From contig NZ_SGOM01000008.1 in NCBI RefSeq assembly GCF_022113815.1, positions 109,197-173,196 of the forward strand: a stretch of DNA of 64,000 bases, in the 5' to 3' direction. This document shows, piece by piece, positions 8,796 through 17,785 of the stretch; the first letter of the stretch is position 1, and each line of letters opens with the position of its first letter. The position numbers were made by a program, and so were the translations under genes. Origin of the DNA: Vibrio cincinnatiensis (GTDB lineage: Bacteria > Pseudomonadota > Gammaproteobacteria > Enterobacterales > Vibrionaceae). A model generated the notes under the pieces. The model worked only from the letters and a program-made list of their open reading frames with translations. It made no database searches and was not told where the DNA came from.

Positions 8796-10537
8796 CTGAA
8801 GTATGCCATGGCTTGTTCTTTTCCCATATAACGTGCGAGCGTTGGCCATGGCACTTGCCGTAAATCAACCACAATGAGCCCATCTAAAGAGTCATTAAAA
8901 TCAGGGTCGACATTAAAACAGACAAGCTTGCCATTGAGCCCTAGATATTGACGCAGTAAAACCGGGATCCCTTTTCCTTCATCAATACGTGCAATGACAC
9001 GTGTCAACAATTGTAAATCGGCTAAGGCAGAGAGTAAGCTTGCATTCCATGGCATCGGTGTTGTTGAGCTGAGAGGGTGACTGGCTTGGACCAATTCGGC
9101 TTGTGCTTGATCATAATAGTGCAAAGTCATGGTGTCGGCTAATAGCTGACGAGTAAGTTCACTGTAGTCGCTACTGATACTCACTGGGCCAAATAGATGA
9201 GTATATTGTGGGTTTCTATGCACATAAGTTGCAATTCCTTTCCACAATAGTAATAGGGGAGCGACGCTTTTTTGATAAGCGCTGTCGATAACTGAACGCC
9301 CCATTTCAATGGATTTACCCATCGGTTGTAAAAAACGTGAATCATACTGAAACAAAGTACTGGTGTAGAGCCCATTTATTCCCTTTCTTGGTAGGAGCGT
9401 ATCCACCAATCCGAGGCGATAAGCCCCAACCACAGCCTGCTTAGCGTGATCCCAAATGAACAAATGAAGGTAGTCTCGATCAAAATGATCCAAGTCCAGA
9501 GCGAGCCCTGTTCCTTCACCGACATGTCGAAAATTAATTTCTCGTATTCTACCTATCTCATGCAAGATCGCTGGAATCTGCTCTGCACTGGCGCAGTAGA
9601 CGCTAAAATCTTGGTGATCTAATAAATGACACTCATCGGGAAGCTGCGTGATATCTTTCTGTAGGAACGATCTGGGGAGGGCGTCAACGACAGGAGGCAA
9701 GGTTCGATCTTGTTGTGTTTTATTACGAGAGAGGGTATCCGTGTTTTGCAGTAAATAGGTATTTAAGCGTAAATAGTTGATGAGAGTGTGGTCTTCTAAT
9801 TGATGAATCTCTTTAAACGTAATCACTTCTCCGATGAACAGTTCAATACATTGCTGCTTCTTATTGAGCAATTCACGCCCCAGCAGCAGTGTCCGTAGTA
9901 GTGGGTGTATCTTTCCGGCCATATAAAAGCGTTTAGAATTTTGACCATCAATATAAATAGGAACAACGTTGGCCTGATGCTTTTTGATTAGACGACTGAC
10001 TGAGTGGCTCCATTCTCTGTCTTCCAGCCGCTTCTGTTTGTGGTCAACCCATCGAGAAACCTCTCCAGCCGGAAAGATAAGCAGTACACCACCTTGAGCG
10101 AGGTGTTTGTGCGCTTGGCGTAAGGCGACCACATTGGTGTTATTGGCGGCTCCTTCGGTAAATACATCCACGCCGATGAACAGAGCATCAAGCTCTGGTA
10201 CCGTTTTTAAATAGTGATTCGCTAGAATTTTTACATCGCCGCGTCTCGCCAATAATAGTTCCGCTAAGATGATGCCTTCTACACAGCCTAATGGATGGTT
10301 GGCTACCACCACCGTTGCGCCTGTTTCCGGTATGTGGGAAAGAGCACCTTTACGGACTTGGTAGGCAATCCCTAAGACATCAAGAGTGAAGCGTAAAAAT
10401 TGTGCGGTATTGCATTGAGCGGGACGTTGAGTATAAAACTCATCCAGTTTACTCAGACCAGTTGCCCACTCAGCAAAATGTTCAGCAAGGCCAAAAGGTG
10501 TTTTACGGGGTAATTTAAACGGGCTGGTGGATAGCAT
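8768..10537 (-). CDS. olsF: Bifunctional ornithine-lipid synthase OlsF-like (acyltransferase plus GNAT)
   Basis: A 589-residue protein with two acyltransferase halves. Residues about 40-260 form a PlsC-like glycerolipid acyltransferase (NHPLGCVEG in the HX4D/E position, FPAGEVSRW as a second motif). Residues about 300-580 form a GNAT-like N-acyltransferase (REINFRHVGEGTG, then AVVGAYRLG, then EMGRSVI). This order is that of OlsF, which makes ornithine lipids in two steps, N-acylation of ornithine by the C-terminal half and O-acylation by the N-terminal half. In V. cholerae the homologue is, from memory, VC0489, the gene next to VSP-II at the same tRNA locus. It overlaps dmsD tail to tail. Confidence 0.85.
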   Translation of the reverse strand: MLSTSPFKLPRKTPFGLAEHFAEWATGLSKLDEFYTQRPAQCNTAQFLRFTLDVLGIAYQVRKGALSHIPETGATVVVANHPLGCVEGIILAELLLARRGDVKILANHYLKTVPELDALFIGVDVFTEGAANNTNVVALRQAHKHLAQGGVLLIFPAGEVSRWVDHKQKRLEDREWSHSVSRLIKKHQANVVPIYIDGQNSKRFYMAGKIHPLLRTLLLGRELLNKKQQCIELFIGEVITFKEIHQLEDHTLINYLRLNTYLLQNTDTLSRNKTQQDRTLPPVVDALPRSFLQKDITQLPDECHLLDHQDFSVYCASAEQIPAILHEIGRIREINFRHVGEGTGLALDLDHFDRDYLHLFIWDHAKQAVVGAYRLGLVDTLLPRKGINGLYTSTLFQYDSRFLQPMGKSIEMGRSVIDSAYQKSVAPLLLLWKGIATYVHRNPQYTHLFGPVSISSDYSELTRQLLADTMTLHYYDQAQAELVQASHPLSSTTPMPWNASLLSALADLQLLTRVIARIDEGKGIPVLLRQYLGLNGKLVCFNVDPDFNDSLDGLIVVDLRQVPWPTLARYMGKEQAMAYFSQHSVMIPS

Positions 10538-10646
10538 AACGTCCTCACTAACTGTGATCGTGACGTTATGCTAAAAGTGGTTAATGTCAGTAACGCTGCA
10601 TAGCGATGAAACTTTTGTGTCGCCTCTAATCACCAAGAACCAAGTA

Positions 10647-11288
10647 CTAAGCGGTGAGCGCTAGTCTTAAAGCAAAGAGGACAAACAGCGAGCCAATGAA
10701 GGTATTAGACATTTTGGCTAATTTTTGATTTTGTTTCACTTTATTGGTAATACCAAACCCAGCAAAAATCAGCAGTGAAAGATAGAGCATGCTACATAGC
10801 TCCAGTATCGAACCCAAAACCAAAAAAGAGAGCCCAGTGCTTTCAGCATTAAAATCGATGAATTGAATAAAGAAAGAAACGTAGAAAATGATCATTTTCG
10901 GATTCAACACACTCAGCCCTAAGGCCTTTAGGTAAAGGCCTTGGTGCTTTTTGCCAACCTCATTACGTTCTATGACTTGAGCACGTTGGCGGAAGCTGTG
11001 AATAATGGTCTTCGCTCCAAGATAGAAGAGGTATGCCGCCCCCATATATTGGATAACATGGAAGAGCAGTGGTGAATTTTTAACGAGAGTCGCCACCCCT
11101 AAAAAAGCTAAAAAGATCAGTAAAGCATCCCCAGTAAACACGCCAAGAGCCGCTTTATACCCGCCTTTCACCCCATGTTTAGCACTGGCCGTTAATACAA
11201 AGATAGAGTTAGGGCCGGGGACGATCACAATCAAAAAGACGCCGACTAAATAGGCCCAAAGATTAATAATTCCGATACTTTCCAACAT
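10647..11288 (-). CDS. LysE-family amino-acid exporter (LeuE-like)
   Basis: A 213-residue inner-membrane protein with about six hydrophobic segments. The N-terminal VPGPNSIFVLTAS block is the LysE/RhtB signature. The opening (ESIGIINLWAYLVGVFLIV) resembles LeuE, an exporter of leucine and related amino acids. It is a single-gene unit on the minus strand between olsF and a long non-coding gap. Substrate is inferred from family resemblance only. Confidence 0.82.
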   Translation of the reverse strand: MLESIGIINLWAYLVGVFLIVIVPGPNSIFVLTASAKHGVKGGYKAALGVFTGDALLIFLAFLGVATLVKNSPLLFHVIQYMGAAYLFYLGAKTIIHSFRQRAQVIERNEVGKKHQGLYLKALGLSVLNPKMIIFYVSFFIQFIDFNAESTGLSFLVLGSILELCSMLYLSLLIFAGFGITNKVKQNQKLAKMSNTFIGSLFVLFALRLALTA

Positions 11289-11805
11289 ACCACTCTCGCA
11301 AAAATAACATCGATAAAGTCAATGCACACTACCGTGCGATGAGCTCATGTTTTCCATTGTTAGATGAACAATGATGTGAACAACATCGGTAATCCGTCGT
11401 GTATCGCCACTGAAGAAAGGGCAAATACAGAGATGTCGTGTTACTCGATGGGTTGGCATTCAAACGGAATGTCGTCTCAATGGAGTGAGCTTGTGAGTAT
11501 GATAACGTCCTTTGTTATTTTTGAAATATCTGTTTAATTAATTTTGATATTATAGTTTTTATATCTAGTTAATCGCTCTATTTGTGGGTTTTAAGTTTAA
11601 TTTTTATATTAAATATGAAATTATATTTTGATTTTCTCTGGCGGTTTGGATGGGTGCTGTTTTTATTCACAATTTGGATAAATCATCCTATTTTTAGACT
11701 TATATCGGTTGTTTTTTCTGTATTTTGCTAACTTTTTGGTTGTTTTGGTTTTGAATTAAATGAATTGGTAGATGAAAGGGGAGGTTTTCTCCCCTAAGCC
11801 ATCAG
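11289..11805. other. 517-base AT-rich gap, no gene seen
   Basis: No credible coding frame on either strand. The stretch 11510-11770 is very AT-rich, with long T runs. It presumably contains the promoter of the LysE-type gene near 11300-11400. I see no clear terminator, RNA gene or repeat. Confidence 0.5.
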
Positions 11806-12954
11806 TTAATGCTGTTTTAATACGGAAGCTAAACAGTGAGCAGCTTTCATTAGTTCTTGTTCAGTTGAATTGGTGAAATTAAGCCGCAACGCCGCAGGGG
11901 CTTCATCTGGGTCAGGGTAAAAAACAGGGCTAGGAACAACCGCAACCCCTTCAGCCAGTAGCTGTTTAGCCAGTTCAAAAGTGTCACACTGAGGAATGGA
12001 GAGCCAGATAAACATGCCGCCATCTATAGGGTTCAGTTCACAGTCTTCAGGTAATTCGCTTTTCAGAGCATTAAATAACACCTCATAACGTGCACGGTAT
12101 AGTGTACGAATCTGCTCGAGGTGTTCCGGAAATTTAGGGTTGGCGAGTAAGCCATGTAGCAAGGCTTGCATAGGAACACTGGAATGAAGGTCGGCCCCTT
12201 GTTTAACTTTAATCATTGGCGCTAAATAGGATGATAAGCCTGAAACTGCACCCAATCTTAGACCCGGAGAGGCTATTTTAGAGAAAGAGCGCAGAACAAT
12301 GGATTGTTCTGGACAAAAGTCAGAGACCAATGGATAGACTTCACCGGCAAAACGTAATTCACGGTAAGGGACATCTTCCACTAAAACGACATTAAATATT
12401 TTACAGAGTTCAGCTACTTTTTTACGTGTATTCAAACTCCAGCTGATGCCTGTGGGGTTATGAAAATCCGGGACAGCATAAAACATTTTAGGCTGTTGAG
12501 ATTGGAAGCACTGTGCTAACTCTTCAAGGTTTGGTCCTTCAGGTGTTTGCGTAACCGTGACAATGTGAGCTTGAGCTAACCCAAACACTTGCATTGCACC
12601 TAAGTAGCTGGGTGCTTCCATAACAACTTTATCTGCAGGGTTAATATAAGCTCGAGCAATGAGATCTAACCCTTGCTGTGATCCTGTTGTTATCATGACC
12701 TCATGGCTTGCGGGCAGAGCAAACGCATTTTTTAGAAAGTCGATGAGTGGGCTATAACCTGCGGTTGCACCATACTGAAAAACGTGAGGATGCTCGGCTA
12801 GCCCCACGAGTGTGGATCGCATTAGCTCAATGGGAAAGGTTGCTTCATCCGGTAACCCTCCCGCTAAAGAGATCACCTTGCTATCACTGGCCGCCGCGAG
12901 GATTTCACGGATATAGGATGATTTCACTTGTTGTAACGACTCTGCGATGTCCAT
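11806..12954 (-). CDS. PLP-dependent class I aminotransferase (2-aminoadipate aminotransferase/LysN-like)
   Basis: A 382-residue fold-type I aminotransferase. The glycine-rich ISLAGGLPDEATFP, the DFHNPTG motif, the VEDVPYREL Asp-Tyr pair that contacts PLP, and RSFSKIASPGLRLG with the Schiff-base Lys are all present. The family transaminates aromatic or branched amino acids or 2-aminoadipate; the substrate cannot be assigned. The start at 12954 (MDIAESLQQ) is preferred over 13038 because AGGA lies about 8 bases upstream and the 28 extra residues look non-coding. It is divergent from the AraC/GyrI regulator gene 106 bases away, which may control it. Confidence 0.87.
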   Translation of the reverse strand: MDIAESLQQVKSSYIREILAAASDSKVISLAGGLPDEATFPIELMRSTLVGLAEHPHVFQYGATAGYSPLIDFLKNAFALPASHEVMITTGSQQGLDLIARAYINPADKVVMEAPSYLGAMQVFGLAQAHIVTVTQTPEGPNLEELAQCFQSQQPKMFYAVPDFHNPTGISWSLNTRKKVAELCKIFNVVLVEDVPYRELRFAGEVYPLVSDFCPEQSIVLRSFSKIASPGLRLGAVSGLSSYLAPMIKVKQGADLHSSVPMQALLHGLLANPKFPEHLEQIRTLYRARYEVLFNALKSELPEDCELNPIDGGMFIWLSIPQCDTFELAKQLLAEGVAVVPSPVFYPDPDEAPAALRLNFTNSTEQELMKAAHCLASVLKQH

Positions 12955-13060
12955 GTTTGATTCCTGTATTCTATTTTTATGCCTCGCATAGTACGATTGG
13001 TAGCATAAAATTGTTTGTCCATTTATGCTCAAATGCATCTTTATGGGTATTATTTAACCG

Positions 13061-13930
13061 ATGAATTCACAGCATGTTTCGCGTATCAATGATGTTCTTT
13101 ATTACATTCATCAAGATATTGCGAATGACTTGTCAGCAAAGAAATTAGCCGACTTAGCCGCATATTCAGAACAACATTTTCACCGTGTTTTTAAACGTGT
13201 TGTGGGGGAAGCCGTACACCAATATATCCGCCGAACACGAATGGAGTATGCTGCCAACCAATTAATGTTTGATGCACAAACTCCGGTTATTGATATTGCA
13301 AACAAATGCGGATTTAGCTCACTTTCTTCTTTTTCTAAAGCATTTAAAGCGGAATTTCATGTGGCTCCGGGTCAATGGCGGCATGGAGAGGGAAACTTGT
13401 CAACACGAGCACCTATCCAGGATAGCGATGTGGCGGAAGGCTATCGACGAGTGGCAAATCTTGTCTTACCAAGACCAAAAATCATAGAAACTCAGCCTCG
13501 CTTGACGGCTTATATCCGGCATCAAGGTTATAATCGCTCGATTCGTGACTCTTGGAATGCATTAATTCATTGGGCGAAGGAAGAACAGCGAAATATGACT
13601 CAGCAGTTTGGACTCCACCATTCAAACCCCGCTTGGGTTGAATTAGATAAATGTCGTTATGTCGCCTGCTTGGAAATTCATAAACCAGTAAAATTGAGAG
13701 GGGCGGTGAACCAGCTAACGATCCCCGGTGGATTGCATGCGGTATTTCGGCTGCAAGGCCGTTATGGCGAATTATTACCTCAAGTGAGCCAGATTTTTGA
13801 AAAGTGGTTGCCTCAATCACGTTATAAATTGCGCTCAACTCCTGCTTATGTTCACTATCATAAAAATCATTTTCTCAGCCTTGATGAACGATTTGAAATT
13901 GACTTCTATCTGCCGATCAGCATTTTTTGA
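13061..13930 (+). CDS. AraC-family regulator with GyrI-like effector domain
   Basis: A 289-residue protein. The N-terminal AraC DNA-binding domain (about residues 8-108) has two helix-turn-helix units, with SAKKLADLAAYSEQHFHRVF in the first and IDIANKCGFSSLSSFSKAFK in the second. A C-terminal GyrI-like small-molecule-binding domain follows (about 135-289). The order resembles Rob/SoxS-related regulators that sense toxic compounds. It is divergent from the aminotransferase. The ligand is unknown. Confidence 0.87.
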   Translation: MNSQHVSRINDVLYYIHQDIANDLSAKKLADLAAYSEQHFHRVFKRVVGEAVHQYIRRTRMEYAANQLMFDAQTPVIDIANKCGFSSLSSFSKAFKAEFHVAPGQWRHGEGNLSTRAPIQDSDVAEGYRRVANLVLPRPKIIETQPRLTAYIRHQGYNRSIRDSWNALIHWAKEEQRNMTQQFGLHHSNPAWVELDKCRYVACLEIHKPVKLRGAVNQLTIPGGLHAVFRLQGRYGELLPQVSQIFEKWLPQSRYKLRSTPAYVHYHKNHFLSLDERFEIDFYLPISIF

Positions 13931-13985
13931 TAAGAGAATTCAAGTACCTAGTGGTGTTTCTTAATTGGGGTGTTGTGAATGCTAC

Positions 13986-14372
13986 TCAGGTGATGTGATT
14001 TTGCTGGTGGATTTGGGCGGGATTCGGGGCCGGGGTTCTATGTTGATTGTGCGGGGAGGTTACTGCAGGCCTTCGCTCATAATCGATTGCTTCCCAGTTC
14101 AAGTCTGGGAGGGCCACCATATTCAGATAAGGCTTATGGAGAAATCCGTAAGTCTTTTTTCGTTCTAGTCCTTTCCATATCCGGTCTGCGATTACTTCCG
14201 GTAATCTCAGGTCCATTAGGTTTGTCAGAACTAATGGGTTAATGAATTTAAGCTCTGAAACATTTTTGCCCCAAAACGAGTCAGCGACTGCATGAGCCAT
14301 TACTCTCCATGCCATCATTTGGAATATTTTTTCTAACCCAAAGTAAGGGGCTAATCTGCCTGTGAGAAACAT
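13986..14372 (-). CDS. Small unrecognised ORF running through a tRNA remnant, doubtful
   Basis: A 128-residue frame. The first ~85 residues (MFLTGRLAPYFGLEKIF...) could be coding. The last ~40 residues are the antisense translation of the tRNA-Ile2 fragment at 14076-14119 and GC-rich DNA beyond it, so the original C-terminus was probably replaced. I do not recognise a family. It may be a gene truncated at an integration junction, or chance. Confidence 0.25.
   Translation of the reverse strand: MFLTGRLAPYFGLEKIFQMMAWRVMAHAVADSFWGKNVSELKFINPLVLTNLMDLRLPEVIADRIWKGLERKKTYGFLHKPYLNMVALPDLNWEAIDYERRPAVTSPHNQHRTPAPNPAQIHQQNHIT
14076..14119 (+). pseudogene. tRNA-Ile2 (CAU) 3' fragment, anticodon loop to CCA
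   Basis: The 44 bases from the anticodon loop CTCATAA to CCACCA match the 3' half of the host tRNA-Ile2 at 19844-19898 with about two substitutions and one missing G in the acceptor strand. It has no 5' half and cannot be a working tRNA. A break at the anticodon loop is typical of integration sites of tRNA-targeting integrases. It is oriented on the + strand, opposite to the other copy. Confidence 0.8.
14130..14162 (+). terminator. Intrinsic terminator behind the tRNA fragment
   Basis: AAGGCTTA-TGG pairs with CC-G-TAAGTCTT (one G-T pair), then a run of six T. It lies 10 bases after the CCA of the fragment at 14119, as in intact tRNA genes, and differs from the terminator of the copy at 19800-19835. 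Confidence 0.6.
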
Positions 14373-14503
14373 AGATATTTAAAACCTTAGCACTCTCATA
14401 GCTATAGACTTTATGCAATCTGTTTGATTTCAATAACAACCCTTCCAATTTTGTTGTGCTAGCATCGGAAGCATAATTTTAATTTGCTCAGAGGAGAAAT
14501 GCA

Positions 14504-14818
14504 TTGGCCAGACGAGGAAGTGGTTTAAGGACGGCTATAAAGGTTGTTAAAGCTATAGATAGGGCCAGCAAACAAGCCGCCCGCGAAGCTCAGCGTAGAG
14601 AGAAAGCTCGGCAACGTGCTGAAGCTCAAGCACTTAGAGAGCATGAAAGAGGTGTGCGCGAAGCTCAGCGAGAACTAAAGCGGCAAGTAAGACAGCAACA
14701 ATCCGCAGCAAAGCAAGCATTTAAAAATGCGCTATCAAATGCAAATGAAGAGTACCAAGACCGCTGCGAAGAACGAGCCGCCCTTAGAAAGCAATTCATA
14801 CAAGAGGTTTTAAGGTAA
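14504..14818 (+). CDS. Small charged coiled-coil protein upstream of the SNIPE-like nuclease
   Basis: A 104-residue protein rich in Arg, Ala, Gln and Glu, with long heptad-like helical stretches (about residues 20-100) and no membrane segment. The start is a TTG at 14504 with GAGGAG about 8 bases upstream; the nearby ATG at 14498 is in another frame and stops at once. It ends 3 bases before the nuclease gene, so they form an operon. Function unknown; an accessory role for the nuclease is inferred from the coupling. Confidence 0.65.
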   Translation: MARRGSGLRTAIKVVKAIDRASKQAAREAQRREKARQRAEAQALREHERGVREAQRELKRQVRQQQSAAKQAFKNALSNANEEYQDRCEERAALRKQFIQEVLR

Positions 14819-14821
14819 ACA

Positions 14822-16264
14822 ATGGATAATAATTTACTGATATTAGCAGGCATATCTTTGTTAGCAGTTTTGCTGACCTATATAGTGACGAAACGCTCTG
14901 CGGATAAAAAAGTTGGACAGTACAAGTCAATTGATGAAGCGTTAACGAAAGCCAAAAAAGAGCACGAGACATTAAAGAAAGCAAATGAATCACTACAGCA
15001 AACTACTGAGATAGCAAAGCAGGCGCTTTCCAAAATTAACGCTGAAACTGCCGACCTACAAGCTTTGAAAGGACAAGATAACTCTCTTAAAGTTAGTATT
15101 CTAGAACAGCAACAGTCTCTTGACGCTGCCCAAAACACTCTAAATGAACTTAATGCCAATATTGAAAAAGGCGAACTGGATCTGAACGAGCTAATGGGTG
15201 GGATAGACTTGTATTCACGACTCGATGAATATACTGCTCATGGTCATTTTGAAATGCCACAATATCTCTACGAAACATCAGCTCGCTATTCTGAAGAGAT
15301 CAAAGACATACGGCAGCAACAAAAAGACATGATTAAAGCGAAGACCGCAGTCACCTTCCCAGAAACGACCGTTATTTCTAATGATAAGTCTTTGAATAAA
15401 AAAATCCTCAATGGTCAAGTTAAGCTAATGCTAACTGCGTTCAATATTGAATGTGACATGCTTATTGGCAAGGTTTCTCCAAGCTCATTTGGTCGTACGC
15501 TAGAACGAATCGAGAAACTAGCAAACAATCTAGAAAAGTCGGCTGCGACACTGGAGTGTGGCTTTGATATTGACTACATCGAACTAAAATTCGAAGAATG
15601 TAAGCTTCAGTATCAATATACCCTGAAGAAACAGGAAGAAATTGCCGAGCAGAAGCTCATCAAAGAGCAAATTCGTGAAGAGCAGAGAGCAATAAAGGAG
15701 TTTGAAAAAGCTATTGCTGAAGCTGAGAAAGAAGAAAAAATGTATCGAAACCTTCTTGATAAAGCTCAGCAAGAGCTTGCTCAAGCAAATGAACAAGAAC
15801 GTAGTGAAATGGAACAAAGAATAGCCATTCTAGAGCAGCAATTGGCCGAAGCTGAAGCCAAAGAAGAGCGTGCTAAGAGTATGGCGGAACAAACTCGTAA
15901 GGGCCATGTGTACGTAATAAGTAACATTGGTTCCTTTGGAGAAGATGTTTACAAGATAGGTTTAACGCGCAGGCTAGAGCCTATGGACAGAGTTAAAGAG
16001 CTTGGTGATGCCAGTGTACCATTCCCATTTGACGTACATGCCATGATTTATACTGATGATGCACCTGCACTCGAAACAGCTTTGCACCGTGAATTCCATT
16101 CTCAACGTGTTAATGCAGTTAACCTTCGCAAGGAGTTCTTCAGTGTCGATCTAGAGGAAATTAAAGATGCGGTTGAAAAGATCGCTGGAGTAGATGCTGA
16201 GTTCAAAATGACCGCTCTGGCGGAAGACTATTACGAAAGCCTCCGTCTTAGTGATGCCGCATGA
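14822..16264 (+). CDS. Membrane-anchored DUF4041/GIY-YIG nuclease, SNIPE-like anti-phage protein
   Basis: A 480-residue protein. One N-terminal membrane segment (about residues 4-24, LLILAGISLLAVLLTYIV) leads into a long coiled coil (30-110), then a DUF4041-like region (about 115-230), a second coiled coil (250-355), and a C-terminal T5orf172/MUG113-type GIY-YIG domain (about 358-460). That domain shows VYVISN...VYKIGLTRR and a late Glu-rich segment with FHSQRVN. This is the architecture of SNIPE, described as a membrane-bound nuclease that cuts phage DNA during injection. The architecture is visible; the defence role here is inferred. Confidence 0.75.
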   Translation: MDNNLLILAGISLLAVLLTYIVTKRSADKKVGQYKSIDEALTKAKKEHETLKKANESLQQTTEIAKQALSKINAETADLQALKGQDNSLKVSILEQQQSLDAAQNTLNELNANIEKGELDLNELMGGIDLYSRLDEYTAHGHFEMPQYLYETSARYSEEIKDIRQQQKDMIKAKTAVTFPETTVISNDKSLNKKILNGQVKLMLTAFNIECDMLIGKVSPSSFGRTLERIEKLANNLEKSAATLECGFDIDYIELKFEECKLQYQYTLKKQEEIAEQKLIKEQIREEQRAIKEFEKAIAEAEKEEKMYRNLLDKAQQELAQANEQERSEMEQRIAILEQQLAEAEAKEERAKSMAEQTRKGHVYVISNIGSFGEDVYKIGLTRRLEPMDRVKELGDASVPFPFDVHAMIYTDDAPALETALHREFHSQRVNAVNLRKEFFSVDLEEIKDAVEKIAGVDAEFKMTALAEDYYESLRLSDAA

Positions 16265-16388
16265 TTTAACAGTTTTGTCCGTCTTCGAGTCAGCCAGATC
16301 AGCGCTGGCTCACCTTTGCCCCATTATTCTCTAGTTAAATTTATCAATAGCGAGGTCGTAGTGACGTGATGACCTACTTAATCTAATC

Positions 16389-16449
16389 AAAACGCTATGT
16401 TCTCTTCAGTTTAAAATAATCAGCAACTGGAAGGAACATAGCGTTTTTG
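16389..16449. terminator. Long hairpin between convergent genes, bidirectional terminator
   Basis: AACGCTATGTTC (16391-16402) pairs perfectly with GAACATAGCGTT (16434-16445), with an inner CTTCAGTT/AACTGGAAG stem and T runs outside on the + strand. It separates the nuclease gene from the convergent minus-strand gene at 16459. Confidence 0.65.
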
Positions 16450-16458
16450 ATAGGTGCT

Positions 16459-16803
16459 TTAGTAGCATTTGTTGGCATCGAGAAGAGTTGGGTTTTCTCT
16501 TGTTTGATCATTCCACTGATAACGAGCGGTATAGCAAATCGAGTTCCCTTTGTCTTCTACTTTGCCATCGGAGATGTAATCTGCTCCTACCTTGCCAATG
16601 ATTACGGAAGTAACAGTAAACTGGCCTCGGTTGATGGCTCTTAGCTGGTCGGTTTGTTCAATCCATTTTTGATTGTGCGCCAAGTAACTGAGAGCCATAT
16701 CCGAGTTTACCGTTTTCAGTTTTTCACTACTGATATAACTCGAGTAGGTGAAGTAGCTGGCAGCAAAGGTGATGCATATAAAACCGATGGTTACTTTGCT
16801 CAT
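16459..16803 (-). CDS. Small hypothetical protein with N-terminal membrane or signal segment
   Basis: A 114-residue protein starting MSKVTIGFICITFAASYFTYSSY, a likely membrane anchor or signal peptide. A short polar domain follows, with Cys near residue 91 and the C-terminal CY. It starts 2 bases after the decayed frame ending at 16806, so it was probably its translationally coupled partner. I do not recognise the family. Confidence 0.5.
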   Translation of the reverse strand: MSKVTIGFICITFAASYFTYSSYISSEKLKTVNSDMALSYLAHNQKWIEQTDQLRAINRGQFTVTSVIIGKVGADYISDGKVEDKGNSICYTARYQWNDQTRENPTLLDANKCY

Positions 16804-16805
16804 GA

Positions 16806-17423
16806 TTAGCCAAAGATGTAAGCGACTGTTAGAGCCGACTGGTTGTTTTGATTAATTAAGTAAACAAGAGTTGGGTTTAGAACTTCTTCATCACCGGCTT
16901 GCTCGAGCTTCCATTCTTCAATCGCTACTGGTACAGCAACTTCTTTAATCCAGCGGAACATACTCAGTGGTCCACCTTTAATTGCATAGCCTGCCGATTT
17001 CTCTACGAAGGTACTCTACAGTGTTAACAGCTTCGAACCCTCCAAAGCGTTGTCATACATGTAGTAGTAGGTATTTGAAACCTCTTCATTATACTGATAG
17101 CCAGATGGTGGAGTGAACACTGTACAGTTATTACCGTAGATGTTGCGATTGCCGACTACACGGAATCGAGCCATGAGCTCCAAGAACGACTCTTCGGTTT
17201 CGACAGGAGTAGGTTCTTCTGAGCGGCCAAGTTCGTTGTATTTGTTTGCAACCAACTCAAAAATTTCTCCTTCACCGCAGCTCATCACCTCTTCAATTGT
17301 GAGATTCGTTAAACCAAATGCTTTTGTCATATGGTCAAAGGATTGTTGTTTAAGTTTGGCTTCCATAGCTTCAAAAATTTCCGGAGTAACCAGAGCTTTA
17401 TCACGAATATGTACGATATTCAT
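16806..17423 (-). pseudogene. Hypothetical gene broken by an in-frame TAG or paired frameshifts
   Basis: The N-terminal part (135 residues, starting MNIVHIRDKALVTPEIF) has a good AAAGGTG ribosome site and ends at a TAG at 17016-17018. The same frame then stays open for a further 69 codons to a TAA at 16806-16808 and reads like protein (KGGPLSMFRWIKEVAVP...). Between about 17005 and 17032 the next frame also reads sensibly (FEAVNTVEYLR). This fits a one-base loss followed by a one-base gain rather than a simple nonsense change. The ancestral protein would be about 205 residues, family unknown. Confidence 0.5.
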
Positions 17424-17785
17424 AAATCACCTTTGTATCATTTATCAAGTCAGTAGTTACTTTGTGATTATAAGTACGATTGATAATCAACTAGATGATA
17501 TGCATCAATAATTGCAACCAAACCGATCTGTCATTTATCGAAATTGTATTCTTAATCGTTGGCGCTTTCTTTTTTTACTGCGACAATACCGCTTGTGTCC
17601 TTGCCTCAAGTATGGATATAGCTTACAACCCAAGCGCTGGTCTGTACGAGTGAAGTTGAACACTTCATTAAGTGGCTTTCCCATACCAAAAGTTATCCGT
17701 AACTTTCTAATTTAAGTTATTGCTCTAAGAAGGTTATGTCCAAAAGTAATTTATAAATTGTTTGCTATAGCCCCTGTATTAGTCA
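17424..17785. other. 362-base gap, no gene supported
   Basis: The part next to 17423 should hold the promoter of the decayed minus-strand gene. The rest is AT-rich with no convincing frame; one + strand frame at 17512-17715 has no ribosome site and an unlikely composition. Confidence 0.4.

Noticed and set aside
16287..16315. Small hairpin AGCCAG...CTGGCT after the nuclease gene as its terminator
   Set aside because: No T run; the longer hairpin at 16389-16449 is the better terminator.
17512..17715. 67-residue + strand frame
   Set aside because: No ribosome site and an unlikely composition rich in Arg, Leu, Tyr and Cys.
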